Positions 54,801-63,999 of a DNA stretch of 64,000 nucleotides are shown one piece after another. Source of the stretch: Semisulcospira habei (Eukaryota; Mollusca; Gastropoda; Semisulcospiridae); assembly GCA_036245525.1 (NCBI GenBank), contig BTPG01000008.1:29765034-29829033 (forward strand). Reading direction: 5' to 3'. Position numbers and translations under genes: made by a program. The notes under the pieces are model-generated. The model searched no databases and was not told where the DNA came from. It worked only from the letters and a program-made list of their open reading frames with translations. Within the stretch, counting starts at the first letter, position 1; every line of letters begins with the position of its first letter.

Positions 54801-55950
54801 TCCTGGCGTCGAGACCTCCAAGCAGACATCAAGAGACTGGGAACCACCTGGAGTAGAATCGAAGGAGAAGCACAGGACAGGGGTTGCTGGAGGTCTCTCG
54901 TCGACGGCCTATACCCGGGTAGGGGTGACAGGCGTAAGTAAGTAAGTAAGTTCCACCCGCAAAATACTTTGTGGTTTCGTCATAGTGTTGATAAGGTAAC
55001 ATTCCAGACGCGTACACTTGATTAGGACGGCCTTCGATTGTGCAGGACAAATGTGTAATCTTAGGATTGTAGAATTTTTCTGAATCCCGTTTATATGGAT
55101 CTGCTGGTTCAACAAACAACATAAGAATACCTTTCAGTGACCTAGCTGGTGTGTTCAAGTTTATGTTCCACATTGGGTCACTCTTGTCTTTTTGCATTAA
55201 ACTATGTCTAATCACCCTGTCATAATAAATTGGCAGTCTTGACTGATACTGATTTTGTATGAGTCTGGCTAGTTCAGTATGTGTGACAATTTCATATTCC
55301 AAGGAAATGTTAGAGATCTTGTATGTTGCATCTGTGGCAGATGATTTAATAACTTTGGAGTAGTCATTGAAAGTTAGTTCAAAGCTCAGACGGTCATTCA
55401 GTGCCCCTTGATAATAAGGCAGATGAGCTGTGAGGATTTCAAACTCGAGTGGAATGTAAAATCTAGTTCCATATGTTTCAGCTATAATAACTTCCTTTGG
55501 TACCCCAGTAGTTGTTTTGTCTCCGGCATTGATTCGAAGTTTCCCAACATTATCTGGCTGTATGCCTTGATAAATACGATCTTCTCGTTCTTCTCTTGTG
55601 AGCCAAAGGTCTTTGTAACAGTAAAATACATCTGAGTCATCAAGACTAAACACTTCCTGTCCTTCAAGTTTTACTTTAATAGTTCTAACAATTGCTCTGC
55701 CAAGATTGTTAACTAGTGTTCTGTTTACATCTGCGTCTGATGATAGTTCAATATTAAATGCTAGGCGTGCAGTGCCAGGAACAATAACGTCACTGGGACC
55801 TAGGTTTGGAAACTTAACTGTAAGTGTTTGGTTCTGGTCTATGGTACTTGGATTGTTCGTGATGACTATCGATTGTCAAATGGCCTTAACACCCAGAGGC
55901 TCACGTAGTTTTCTGTATGGGTCTAACTTTGATCCGTAAGACTGTGTCAT
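51846..55950 (-). pseudogene. Hexon-type major capsid gene, right arm, broken
   Basis: Mirror copy of the left-arm gene. The ATG (55948-55950) is intact, but a TGA replaces the left arm's AGA codon near residue 25 (about 55877), and a 2.8-kb LINE (52146-54950) interrupts the C-terminal region. The rest is nearly identical to the left arm. The lesions differ from those on the left, so the two copies decayed independently. Confidence 0.85.
52146..54950 (+). mobile_element. RTE-like LINE, copy B: A-to-G hypermutated, in the right-arm hexon
   Basis: Target-site duplication TTCCACCCGCAAA (52133-52145, 54951-54963) and a (GTAA)n tail; 5'-truncated within the endonuclease. The open frame 52152-54941 (929 codons) is homologous to copy A (9085-11346) and continues through the reverse transcriptase (F-A-D-D at about 54158) to a terminal G-D-R-R-K. 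Compared with copy A it carries very many A-to-G changes, which turn K to R/G, N to D/S and R to G. Endonuclease residues are damaged: G-D-F-D-A-K for G-D-F-N-A-K and S-G-H for S-D-H. The segment from about 54070 to 54600 appears less altered. Confidence 0.92.
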
Positions 55951-55990
55951 TTTTATTATGCACAATAAAAAATAATAAATTAATAAAACA

Positions 55991-57293
55991 ATGGCAGCGG
56001 GAGGATTTAATCATGAAGATTTTGAAATGGATGACACGTATGATTTTGGTAATACAACAGATATGACAGATATGGCAGATATGACTGGTACAAGAAATAT
56101 TTACAGTTTACGTCACCAACTTTTAGAAACCAAAGTGAACTCATTTTATGATCATGTTGGTGGCCGCCCAGACAACATAGACCCTAACCAGTTTGAACTT
56201 GATGGCAAGGGTCATTTATATTTAAATACTGTTGACAAAGGAAAAGTACTATTGACTAACAAAAAAGACCCTAGTAGGTTTAGGGCTTTAAGTACAATAA
56301 AAAAATGAAGGTGGTGTTGGTGCCTTGCGTCAACTTGGAATTGGAGGGTCTCCTGTCACGCCAAGACTGGTTAGTGTTCTTCACGACACGCAAACAAAGT
56401 TGCCAACAGGGCAACAAATTGAAATGGCACCAGTAACAAGCCTACCAGAAATAGCAAACACAGTGATACAAGAAACTTCATTTACTGAAGGACAAATAAA
56501 TGACGCTTTGAAAACAATAAACGACCCACCTTTGTCAATGCGGGAGATAATTGGTTTGGATAAATCACTGCAGACAATAAGAGGTGAGATGGTTAATAAT
56601 CTTGCCAAACTGGGAGAGCTTGATAAACACATAGAACGTGAAAAAGAGAAACTGGCTACAGCAGACAATGGAAATCTTGACACAGAAATAAAAGAAAGAA
56701 TACAGCACAGATTAAATGATTTGCAGATAGAAAGATCAGGATGGTTAGAAGTGATTAGTATTGGAAGACAAAAACTAAAATCACAGGTCAACAGAATTAG
56801 AGAAACTATTCAGAAAATACTTCACGAAGACACTACTCTGGCTGAGAGACTAAAAACACTTTTCAGAGAGCAGGGTATCACAATTGCTAGTTTAATTACA
56901 GCTCTTGGGTTTATTATCAGTACTGCTGTGTTGGCTGTCTCCGGTAGTGGTGGGGGTGCACCCCCGGCCCCAACACCGCCAGCCCCGGCACCTCCAGCAC
57001 CACCAACAGACCCAAAAGATTTACAGTCATGGGTAAAGAAACAACTGTCTCACATATCAGACTTGCTTAAAAAATTGGCTCTGAAAGCAGTGGACGCTTT
57101 GCCTGGCATAATTGGCACTGTTGTCAGTTGGCTGATTACTACTACAGCAAAGGTAGTTGGGTTTATGGCAGAACATGTGTGGGTCTTTTTGGTTACAGTA
57201 GGAGGGTTGATGGTGGGTTATTTAATGAAACAGATAAGTAATACCCCTAACCCTGTTAGACCTATTACCAATGCAGTTCTCTCTGACTCATGA
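55991..57293 (+). pseudogene. 417-aa Polinton gene, right arm, frameshifted
   Basis: Same start as the left-arm gene. An extra A in a run near 56300 shifts the frame after about 105 codons; the original frame resumes at 56325 and is otherwise nearly identical. Near the 3' end a 4-nt deletion (around 57237) replaces the left-arm ending with a longer tail. The 3' end overlaps the convergent 420-aa homologue. Confidence 0.85.
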
Positions 57294-57851
57294 GTGTCAG
57301 GGGTTGGTGTAGGGGTTACCGCTTGTACGGGTGCTGGTGTTGGGGCCGGGGCCGGGGTCGGGGCTGGGGCCGGGGGTGTTACCATCTGTAATGATTTTAA
57401 CGGCTGTACGTGTGTGGTTGTGGCCCCCAAGTTTACAGATTGATTGAGACCTAGTTTTTGATCACGACCTGCAACAATGATTTCATTATTATAATTTGTT
57501 ATTGTCCCCATTTGGAGTTGAAGGTCAGATGGTAACATGTATAACCCGATGCCAACTACAAAGTCAACTTTTGATCTGGCATATCTGAGTACGTCTTGGT
57601 AGCGTTGTATGCTTGATGGGATATCTACTGTTGAGTTGATTGAATCTTCAAGATTTGCAAGAAATTGTTTTTGTGCTTCAAATTTACCACTTCCATTCAA
57701 AATGTTTGATTTTGTTAGTGGTTGTGCTCCTAGTAAACACCAGACATATGTTCTGATAGACTCATTGACGCGCTCGACTCCTGCTTGAGTAAACCCGTCA
57801 GTTTTATCTAAAATAAATGTAGTCCACGCATTAGTCTGCTTCTGCTCTATT

Positions 57852-58230
57852 ACCCCACCCGGGTCTGCCTTGGGGGACTTGGGTGGGGTTAGGTATTTTT
57901 TAGTTCCCAGGGTCACCCTGGTCAGCCCCACAGGGTGGGTTTTTCTCTCTATTCTGGGGCATGTGTTTCTGTCTACCCTTTGTCCATTCACCTGTATTTG
58001 CCTTTTTAAAATTCTCCCTACTGTCTGCACTGCCTGTAGCTCTTGATATTGGATGTGTGTTGCTAAATGGTCTTAGCTTTATTTAGGCCCCATGTGTTAG
58101 GTTTATTTAATGTATTTGACCGGCTGGCGACATACATTCAATGTTCTGTTTCCTTTTTTTTTCACAAGCAGTGCAGGCACGTCCTGAGAAAGCCTTGTTG
58201 CTGTCGGGACGTTAAGCAATGTACAATCAA
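57852..58230 (+). mobile_element. SINE copy 12
   Basis: Target-site duplication TTCTGCTCTATT (57840-57851, 58231-58242). Empty site in the left arm. Confidence 0.95.
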
Positions 58231-58518
58231 TTCTGCTCTATTGATCCTATCCAGACTTGTGATTTTGATGAGAATGAAGTGTAACCAGGGTAGTAATCTT
58301 GAGGGTATTGTCTGTGACTCATAGCGTAATACAATGTACCCATACCATTGTGATCATCAAGTTTTTGTGTAAAGTCATACTTGGGGCTGATGTTAAATTC
58401 ATTACAGATGCGTTCAAATGCTTTCATATCCATGGGGTTGTTATACCTGTTGAAACTGGATTCAGTGGGCAGTGGTGTATGAAGTTCTGACAGAATACGT
58501 CTAAGCTGGTAATAAACA

Positions 58519-58904
58519 AGCCCGCCCGGGTCTGCCCTGGGGGACTTGGGTGGGGTTAGGTATTTTTTAGTTCCCAGGGTCACCCTGGTCAGCCCCACAG
58601 GGTGGGTTTTTCTCTCTATTCTGGGGCATGTGTTTCTGTCTACCCTTTGTCCATTCACCTGTATTTGCCTTTTTAAAACTCTCCCTACTGTCTGCACTGC
58701 CTGTAGCTCTTGATATTGGATGTGTGTTGCTAAATGGTCTTGGCTTTATTTAGGCCCCATGTGTTAGGTTTATTTAACGTATTTGACCGGCTGGCGACAT
58801 ACATTCAATGTTCTGTTGTTTTTTTCACAAGCAGTGCAGGCACGTCCTGAGAAAGCCTTGTTGCTGTCGGGACGTTAAGCAATGTACAATCAATCAATCA
58901 ATCA
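58519..58904 (+). mobile_element. SINE copy 13
   Basis: Target-site duplication TGGTAATAAACA (58507-58518, 58905-58916), with four ATCA tail units. Empty site in the left arm. Confidence 0.95.
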
Positions 58905-59110
58905 TGGTAATAAACATGAAAACGATAGACAGACCTAATCAGTTTGTTTGAGTGATTCAAATGGTCTGTAAATGAAACACCACAGCCTGTAGTTGAACAC
59001 AGTATGGCAAAGTTAAGTTGGTTTTGAAACATCTGTAGTGGACTTGAGGACCACTTTCTTGCAGTAGAGTCGTCTGTTATTGGAGGGTTTAGGTAATGGT
59101 CAAACGGATT

Positions 59111-59489
59111 GATTGATTGTACATTGCTTAACGTCCCGACAGCAACAAGGCTTTCTCAGGACGTGCCTGCACTGCTTGTGAAAAAAAACTAAACAGAAAA
59201 TTGAATGTATGTCGCCAGCCGGTCAAATACATTAAATAAACCTACAACATGGGGCATAAATAAAGCTAAGACCATTTAGCAACACACATCCAATATCAAG
59301 AGCTACAGGCAGTGCAGACAGTAGGGAGAGTTTTAAAAAGGCAAATACAGGTGAATGGACAAAGGGTAGACAGAAACACATGCCCCAGAATAGAGAGAAA
59401 AAGCCACCCTGTGGGGCTGACCAGGGTGACCCTGGGAACTAAAAAATACCTAACCCCACCCAAGTCCCCCAGGGCAGACCCGGGTGGGG
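59111..59489 (-). mobile_element. SINE copy 14
   Basis: Opposite orientation to copies 12 and 13; target-site duplication AACGGATT (59103-59110, 59490-59497). Empty site in the left arm. Confidence 0.93.
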
Positions 59490-59680
59490 AACGGATTTGG
59501 TACTTTGACTTGAAATAGATCTTGTTCAGACACAGCAATATCAAGCTGATTTAGTTGAATTATTTTCTGTTCATAAGTAGGTGCAACATTATATTTGGCA
59601 TTCACATTAAATTGAAATGCGTTTGTAGTGGTAATGGTTGGTGATTTAAATTCCATCCTTTTTTATATGAGATAATAAAA

Positions 59681-60391
59681 ATGTTTATTACCTTAACAAA
59701 TCTTGACACAAGCAAACCAGTGTGGTTAACTAATGGGATTGATAATCGTGATGGTAACAAGGCTGTAGCTATCCATGAAATGTTCTATACTGTAAAATGG
59801 TTTAATGTAGAAGATGATATATATAATAAAGTAAATTTAGATGGTAAGACTGAAGCTTTACCGCCTGGGTATTATGACTTTTGTACTATAGCTGAATGGT
59901 TTCAAAGTAATTTTAAAATTAAAGCAACTTTAAATCCAGCTAACCTACTTGTTACATTAGAATTACCGACACAAAATTGGTTAAAAATTTCAGATAGATT
60001 TGCATATTTACTTGGATTTTATATTGACGAAGATTGGTTGAGATCAGATGATTTAGATGAAGCTATGTTTGGTATTATAACAATGAAGACAAAAAAACTT
60101 AAAATAACTGGAAAACGCCCTGTTTATTTGGCAGTACACACAGTATTTAATGTTTATTTGAAAGAACTAAACACTACTGAAAATGTACACAATGGAAAAC
60201 CTTCAACTTTGTTGAGATGTGTGCCAGCTGGAACTGCTCCCTATTGTGAAAGTGTAGTTGTTAGATTTCCTAATTTACAGTTTAAGAAATTAGGTTCTAG
60301 TTTCTTTGAGTCACTGTGTTTATCTGTAACTAATCAGGATGACAAACCAGTTGTTATGCATGATTTTAGTGTTGTGTTGGAAATTAAATAA
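59681..60391 (+). CDS. Penton/minor-capsid-like protein, 236 aa (right arm)
   Basis: Intact mirror copy of 46768-47478, with one residue difference seen (F-P-N-L for F-P-N-V near residue 200). It starts 24 bp from the divergent 420-aa homologue. One of three ORFs that remain open in both arms (with the 228-aa gene and the 30-aa peptide). Confidence 0.6.
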   Translation: MFITLTNLDTSKPVWLTNGIDNRDGNKAVAIHEMFYTVKWFNVEDDIYNKVNLDGKTEALPPGYYDFCTIAEWFQSNFKIKATLNPANLLVTLELPTQNWLKISDRFAYLLGFYIDEDWLRSDDLDEAMFGIITMKTKKLKITGKRPVYLAVHTVFNVYLKELNTTENVHNGKPSTLLRCVPAGTAPYCESVVVRFPNLQFKKLGSSFFESLCLSVTNQDDKPVVMHDFSVVLEIK

Positions 60392-60412
60392 TTTTATTTT
60401 TGTTTATAAAAA

Positions 60413-61288
60413 AAGAGTGGTGGTCCAAAGCCGAGAATCATACCAGTTGCGTGTCCGGTTACAGAGTTGAAAGATTTGGCTGATGTACAGGATTTTGAGA
60501 AGGAAAAGGATGTTGGAGAAATATATGGTTTTGAACTTGATTCAAATGGCATGTACAAGAGGAAAGTAATTGTCGACATGAAAGACGGTGAAAGACAGAT
60601 TCCTAAACTTGGTCAGCTTCGTGATGTTACTGTACCTACTCCACCTGTAAATAATGTGCCCTACAACTTAATACATGTAGGTAGTAAGTGGGTGGTTTCA
60701 CCTGTGCCTGTTCCACCACCCACAATTGACTGGGACATAAAGTTGGAATTTATTAGTCCTTATGTATACACTGATGATGAAGGTGCCTTAGTGTTTAGGA
60801 TGGTTGTTAATTCTGGGCCGCTTATTGTAAGTCTTGTTCCAAGTTTTGCTTCAGACGACAATAGCAGAGAAAAACTGAAAGTTGAAAATTATGAGAGACG
60901 GAGATATCTTCTTACACATAGGAAGGGTAGGTCTGATGCGAAGGTCGTGTTTGCACCAATAAACTTTCCCATCGCAAGAAAAGCGACAATAGTATTTGAA
61001 ATTATCATGAGATCAGTAACTACTGCTAAAGAGGCTCAAATTGCACAAGGAATTAAACTTACATGGAATGACACAGTAACAGAATCATCAAAGGTCTTTA
61101 TTGCCATTACAAAAAATAATGATGTTATTAATGTTTCAAGCAGTATTCCCGCTGTCAAGGTGGTGGTTGACAAAACAACTTTTGTTCGTCTAACTTACAT
61201 AAACCTTGAACACATTGATCTTGTTTCGTTTTATTATGCTAGCAAATTGTATACTTTTGAAGAGTTGCAAAATGTAATTGCTGATTAA
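60413..61288 (+). pseudogene. 291-aa Polinton gene, right arm, start codon lost
   Basis: Colinear with 45871-46746, but the start codon reads AAG (60413-60415) instead of ATG. The rest is open to 61288 with a few substitutions (for example L-N-G to S-N-G, and K to M near residue 128). Translation could only begin at a later ATG (60467, after 18 codons). Confidence 0.82.
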
Positions 61289-61319
61289 ATAAAAAAAAAA
61301 AAATTTGTGAATAAAAAAA

Positions 61320-62006
61320 ATGGTAAACTTCTATCCGCAACTACCGACGCTTGAGCCGACTGAAACAAATGTGACGACTAAAACAACACTTGCACCTGAT
61401 CCACATATGTCAATTGCTTCAGATAAAACATTACAGGCAGATGCATTCAGATTAAATAATATTACAGATGCAATTAAATATTTGGAAAGTGAAGAGGCGA
61501 GGTACTCCAGATGTAAAAGGAGGTATCAGACTGTTTTCAATTCTGTTCAAAACACTTCTATGGCTATTGGTGCAGTTTCAGCTGGATGTTCTGTAGGAGG
61601 TATTGTTCTGTTTGCCACGGGAATTGGGAGTTTGGCTGGAATAGCAGTTGAAGGTGTTAGCGTTGCTACATGCCTGGCTTGCTTTGGTTTGGAGGCCTTG
61701 AACAAGAGGTTTCACACGAAATTACAGAAACATGAAGCATTGAGTACGCTGGCTGGTGCAAAGCTGAGCAGTATGAAACTTATTATCAGTAAGGCATTAA
61801 ATGATAATTGTATTGATGACGAAGAATTTAAGCGCGTCCAAGATGATTTGAATAACTACAAGAAACAGAAATCTGAAATACAAAATAAGATGCGTAGTCA
61901 ATCTCCTGTGAATGTTGAAGAACTGAAGGCTAGTTTTTTAGCAGAGGGAAAACGGATAGGGGTACAGGAAACCACAGAAAAACTACACAATCTTTTAAAC
62001 AAATAA
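61320..62006 (+). CDS. Polinton-associated membrane protein, 228 aa (right arm)
   Basis: Intact mirror copy of 45154-45840, with the same predicted 228-residue product. AT-rich leader (GTGAATAAAAAAA) directly before the ATG. Confidence 0.75.
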   Translation: MVNFYPQLPTLEPTETNVTTKTTLAPDPHMSIASDKTLQADAFRLNNITDAIKYLESEEARYSRCKRRYQTVFNSVQNTSMAIGAVSAGCSVGGIVLFATGIGSLAGIAVEGVSVATCLACFGLEALNKRFHTKLQKHEALSTLAGAKLSSMKLIISKALNDNCIDDEEFKRVQDDLNNYKKQKSEIQNKMRSQSPVNVEELKASFLAEGKRIGVQETTEKLHNLLNK

Positions 62007-62032
62007 AAATCAGATTTGGTAATCGTTTATTA

Positions 62033-62125
62033 ATGTCATACACTTCACAGAAAAATGCCATGCCACTTACATCACTTGTGCCTGATTATTTAACCCCATC
62101 AGCACCACCACCAGAGTACTACTGA
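62033..62125 (+). CDS. 30-aa peptide with overlapping PSAP and PPEY motifs (right arm)
   Basis: Mirror copy of 45035-45127, starting 26 bp past the stop of the 228-aa gene. Same motif-rich ending. Because the arms are nearly identical throughout, its identity is not by itself evidence of selection. Confidence 0.45.
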   Translation: MSYTSQKNAMPLTSLVPDYLTPSAPPPEYY

Positions 62126-62387
62126 GAAAAAAAAGTTTTTTTATTGTCCTTGTATCTTGACAAATCTGTCTCAGTATCTTGGGACTTGAGTCAAGTTGTT
62201 GTAAGAACTTAGGGTAAGTACTTGTAAGAACTTAGGGTAAGTAATTAATAAGTTTTTATGGCAACACACTTAAAGGTTACCTCTGCAGGTTCCTAAAAGT
62301 TAGTTGCAACTTGTTAATAAGTATTAAGTTTCACTTGGCATCACTTGATCAGGTTCATGATTAGGTTTTTATAGAGACAATAGTTAT

Positions 62388-62622
62388 AGAGAAAGACAAT
62401 AGGAGACCCGTAAGATAATCAGATCAATAAGGCCGCATCAGTCATACTCATCACTTTTTTAAAATCAAAGGGTTGATTTAGAATTAACGGGGGGGGGGGG
62501 GGGGGGGGGGGAGGGGGGGTAAAATTGGGGTCAAAATTTTGATATTAAAAAATGATGTAAATTAATGACTGATGCGGCTCTATTGAATTCATTGTCTTAC
62601 GGGTCTCCTATTGTCTTTCTCT
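62388..62622. repeat. Right terminal unit of the palindrome (235 bp)
   Basis: Mirror of 44563-44773, starting AGAGAAAGACAATAGGAGACC and ending with its complement. It is longer because the central homopolymer is a G-rich run of about 30 bases (62489-62519) against 7 C in the left unit. Confidence 0.85.
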
Positions 62623-62690
62623 CACCATCTGCCAGTGCCATCTGTTAACTGGACAAGAAAGATAAACGCCGGCAGCAGCAGTACTGCGCT

Positions 62691-63671
62691 ATGGCGGCGG
62701 AACACGTGCCACCGGTGTTTATCAAGGCGCAGCTACTGCCAGCTGCGGACGATAAAGACTACACAGTTTTTTAACTCTGCTCAGCAGCAGAAAAATGTAC
62801 AGGCTTCAACAACATAGAAGGAAGCCAAAGACTGGGAAATCTGTGGAGGATATACCCCAAAAACATGAACGCACGAGTGGCCCTCCTAACAAAGGGCATA
62901 GCGTTGAGGGGTCGGCTTGTGACCCCAAGTGACAAAAACCCCTATATCGTGATGGACGCGCAAGGGGATCGAGAAATCCCAGCCACACGTCTCACCATTG
63001 GAAATATTCCTCTTTCTTTCTCAAACGAGGAAATACTTCAATATATCGAAAAACTGCCCGTGAAAACTCGGTCAAGACTCATGGACGAGAGGGCCCGAGA
63101 TGAGAATGGGAAGCTGTCCCATTGGAAAACGGGGCATGGGTTCATCTACATAGATGTGCCTGCAACCCCTCTCCCCAGATCACTAAAAATTGGGAATTGT
63201 ACAGCTACACTATTCCACAAAGAACAGAAAACGGTTATCTGTTCAAAATGCCTGTCTGCAGGCCACCAGCAGAGCACTTGCTCTGCGCCGGTCAGGTGCA
63301 AGCAATGCTTGGGTGAGGGCCATAAGGCGGGGGCCAGCGAGTGTGAACTCGCTGCACCCATGCCTCCACCCTCCTCATCGGAAGAAAGGAAGAAGCAAAT
63401 TATGCTTAGCTTCAACCCCCGCGAACCGCGTCAGCCTGCTTGCGGTGCCGGCACTGCCAGCGAGTCTGCTCGCAGCAGGTCTCTGACACCGGCGCAGCTG
63501 ACGAAGCGTGCGCGGTCCCCTTCCGCGCAACGCTCGCCGCAATCTGCCGGGAAAAAAAACGTGCGAGTGAACAACACCCCCCCACTCAACAAGGAGAACG
63601 CAAACCCCAACTCTGACCCCTGTGGAGAGAGAAACAATATGGATGATGACAACTCGACCATAAATACCTGA
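62691..63671 (+). pseudogene. LINE ORF1 with zinc knuckles, one nonsense codon
   Basis: One frame from ATG 62691 to 63671 with a single TAA at 62772-62774. The pattern F-I-K-A-Q-L-L-P ... D-Y-T-V-F near the start and two C-x2-C-x4-H-x4/5-C knuckles (about 63240-63350) are typical of Tx1/L1-clade ORF1 proteins of animals. The C-terminal third is basic and Ser/Pro-rich. Reinitiation at ATG 62865 would give a 268-aa product. Confidence 0.78.
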
Positions 63672-63743
63672 ACCGGGCGTCACCTCATCCTGCTCTAATG
63701 ACGAACTGCTTACGGCCACGGACTATGATTCCTTCCTCTCGAT

Positions 63744-63999
63744 ATGGCTGAATTACGTTGTGTGACTGTGAATGTACGCGGACTCAAAAACAAGCAAAAA
63801 CGCAATAGCATTTTCAGACTGCTAAAAAAAGAAAAAAAAAGACGTAATTGCTCTACAAGAATGTCACGTCTCCACTAGAAGAAGTGGAGCAGTGGGAACT
63901 CCAATGGGGAGGGAAACTATTCTATTCTCTGGGAAACAACCACAGCCTGGCCCAACTCACTTTAGTTCCCAGAAAACTTATGGAAAACTCGAAATGTAT
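63744..63999 (+). pseudogene. LINE ORF2 start (APE endonuclease), frameshifted
   Basis: ATG at 63744 opens V-T-V-N-V-R-G-L-K-N, the start of an L1/Tx1 APE endonuclease. An A-rich run near 63825-63840 shifts the frame before L-Q-E-C-H, which carries the catalytic glutamate, and a second slip follows near 63880 before W-x-x-Q-W-G-G. The gene continues past the window. Confidence 0.75.

Larger units (their letters stand above)
57218..59656 (-). pseudogene. 420-aa Polinton gene, right arm, split by three SINEs
   Basis: The start at 59656 mirrors the left-arm start at 47503. SINE copies 12, 13 and 14 interrupt the coding region. The 4-nt deletion shared with the overlapping convergent gene changes the last residues of the membrane helix (ending I-C-F-I-K instead of L-Y-L-F-H). 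The remaining segments match the left arm nearly exactly. Confidence 0.88.
44563..62622. mobile_element. 18-kb palindromic Polinton derivative (inverted dimer of the structural-gene arm)
   Basis: Two arms in perfect inverted colinearity around a 12-nt loop (51776-51787), with a CTGTGGC/GCCACAG stem next to the loop. The outer ends are AGAGAAAGACAATAGGAGAC and its complement, flanked by 5-bp direct repeats CACCA (44558-44562, 62623-62627), so the palindrome integrated as one unit. Excluding later insertions and their target duplications, the arms measure about 6.82 and 6.85 kb, the difference being mostly a G run. Each arm carries hexon, penton-like and five other Polinton genes but no integrase, polymerase, ATPase or protease that I recognise. 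The left arm has one SINE; the right arm one LINE and three SINEs. Confidence 0.9.
62628..63999 (+). mobile_element. L1/Tx1-type LINE, 5' end, truncated by the window end
   Basis: It consists of ORF1 and the start of ORF2, both described below. The short 5' UTR begins at or shortly after the right CACCA repeat of the palindrome, so the palindrome may have inserted in or just upstream of this LINE. Confidence 0.8.

Noticed and set aside
44563..62622. Palindrome as a sequencing or assembly fold-back artefact
   Set aside because: Arm-specific insertions with target duplications, arm-specific point lesions and outer CACCA repeats are not expected from a fold-back artefact.
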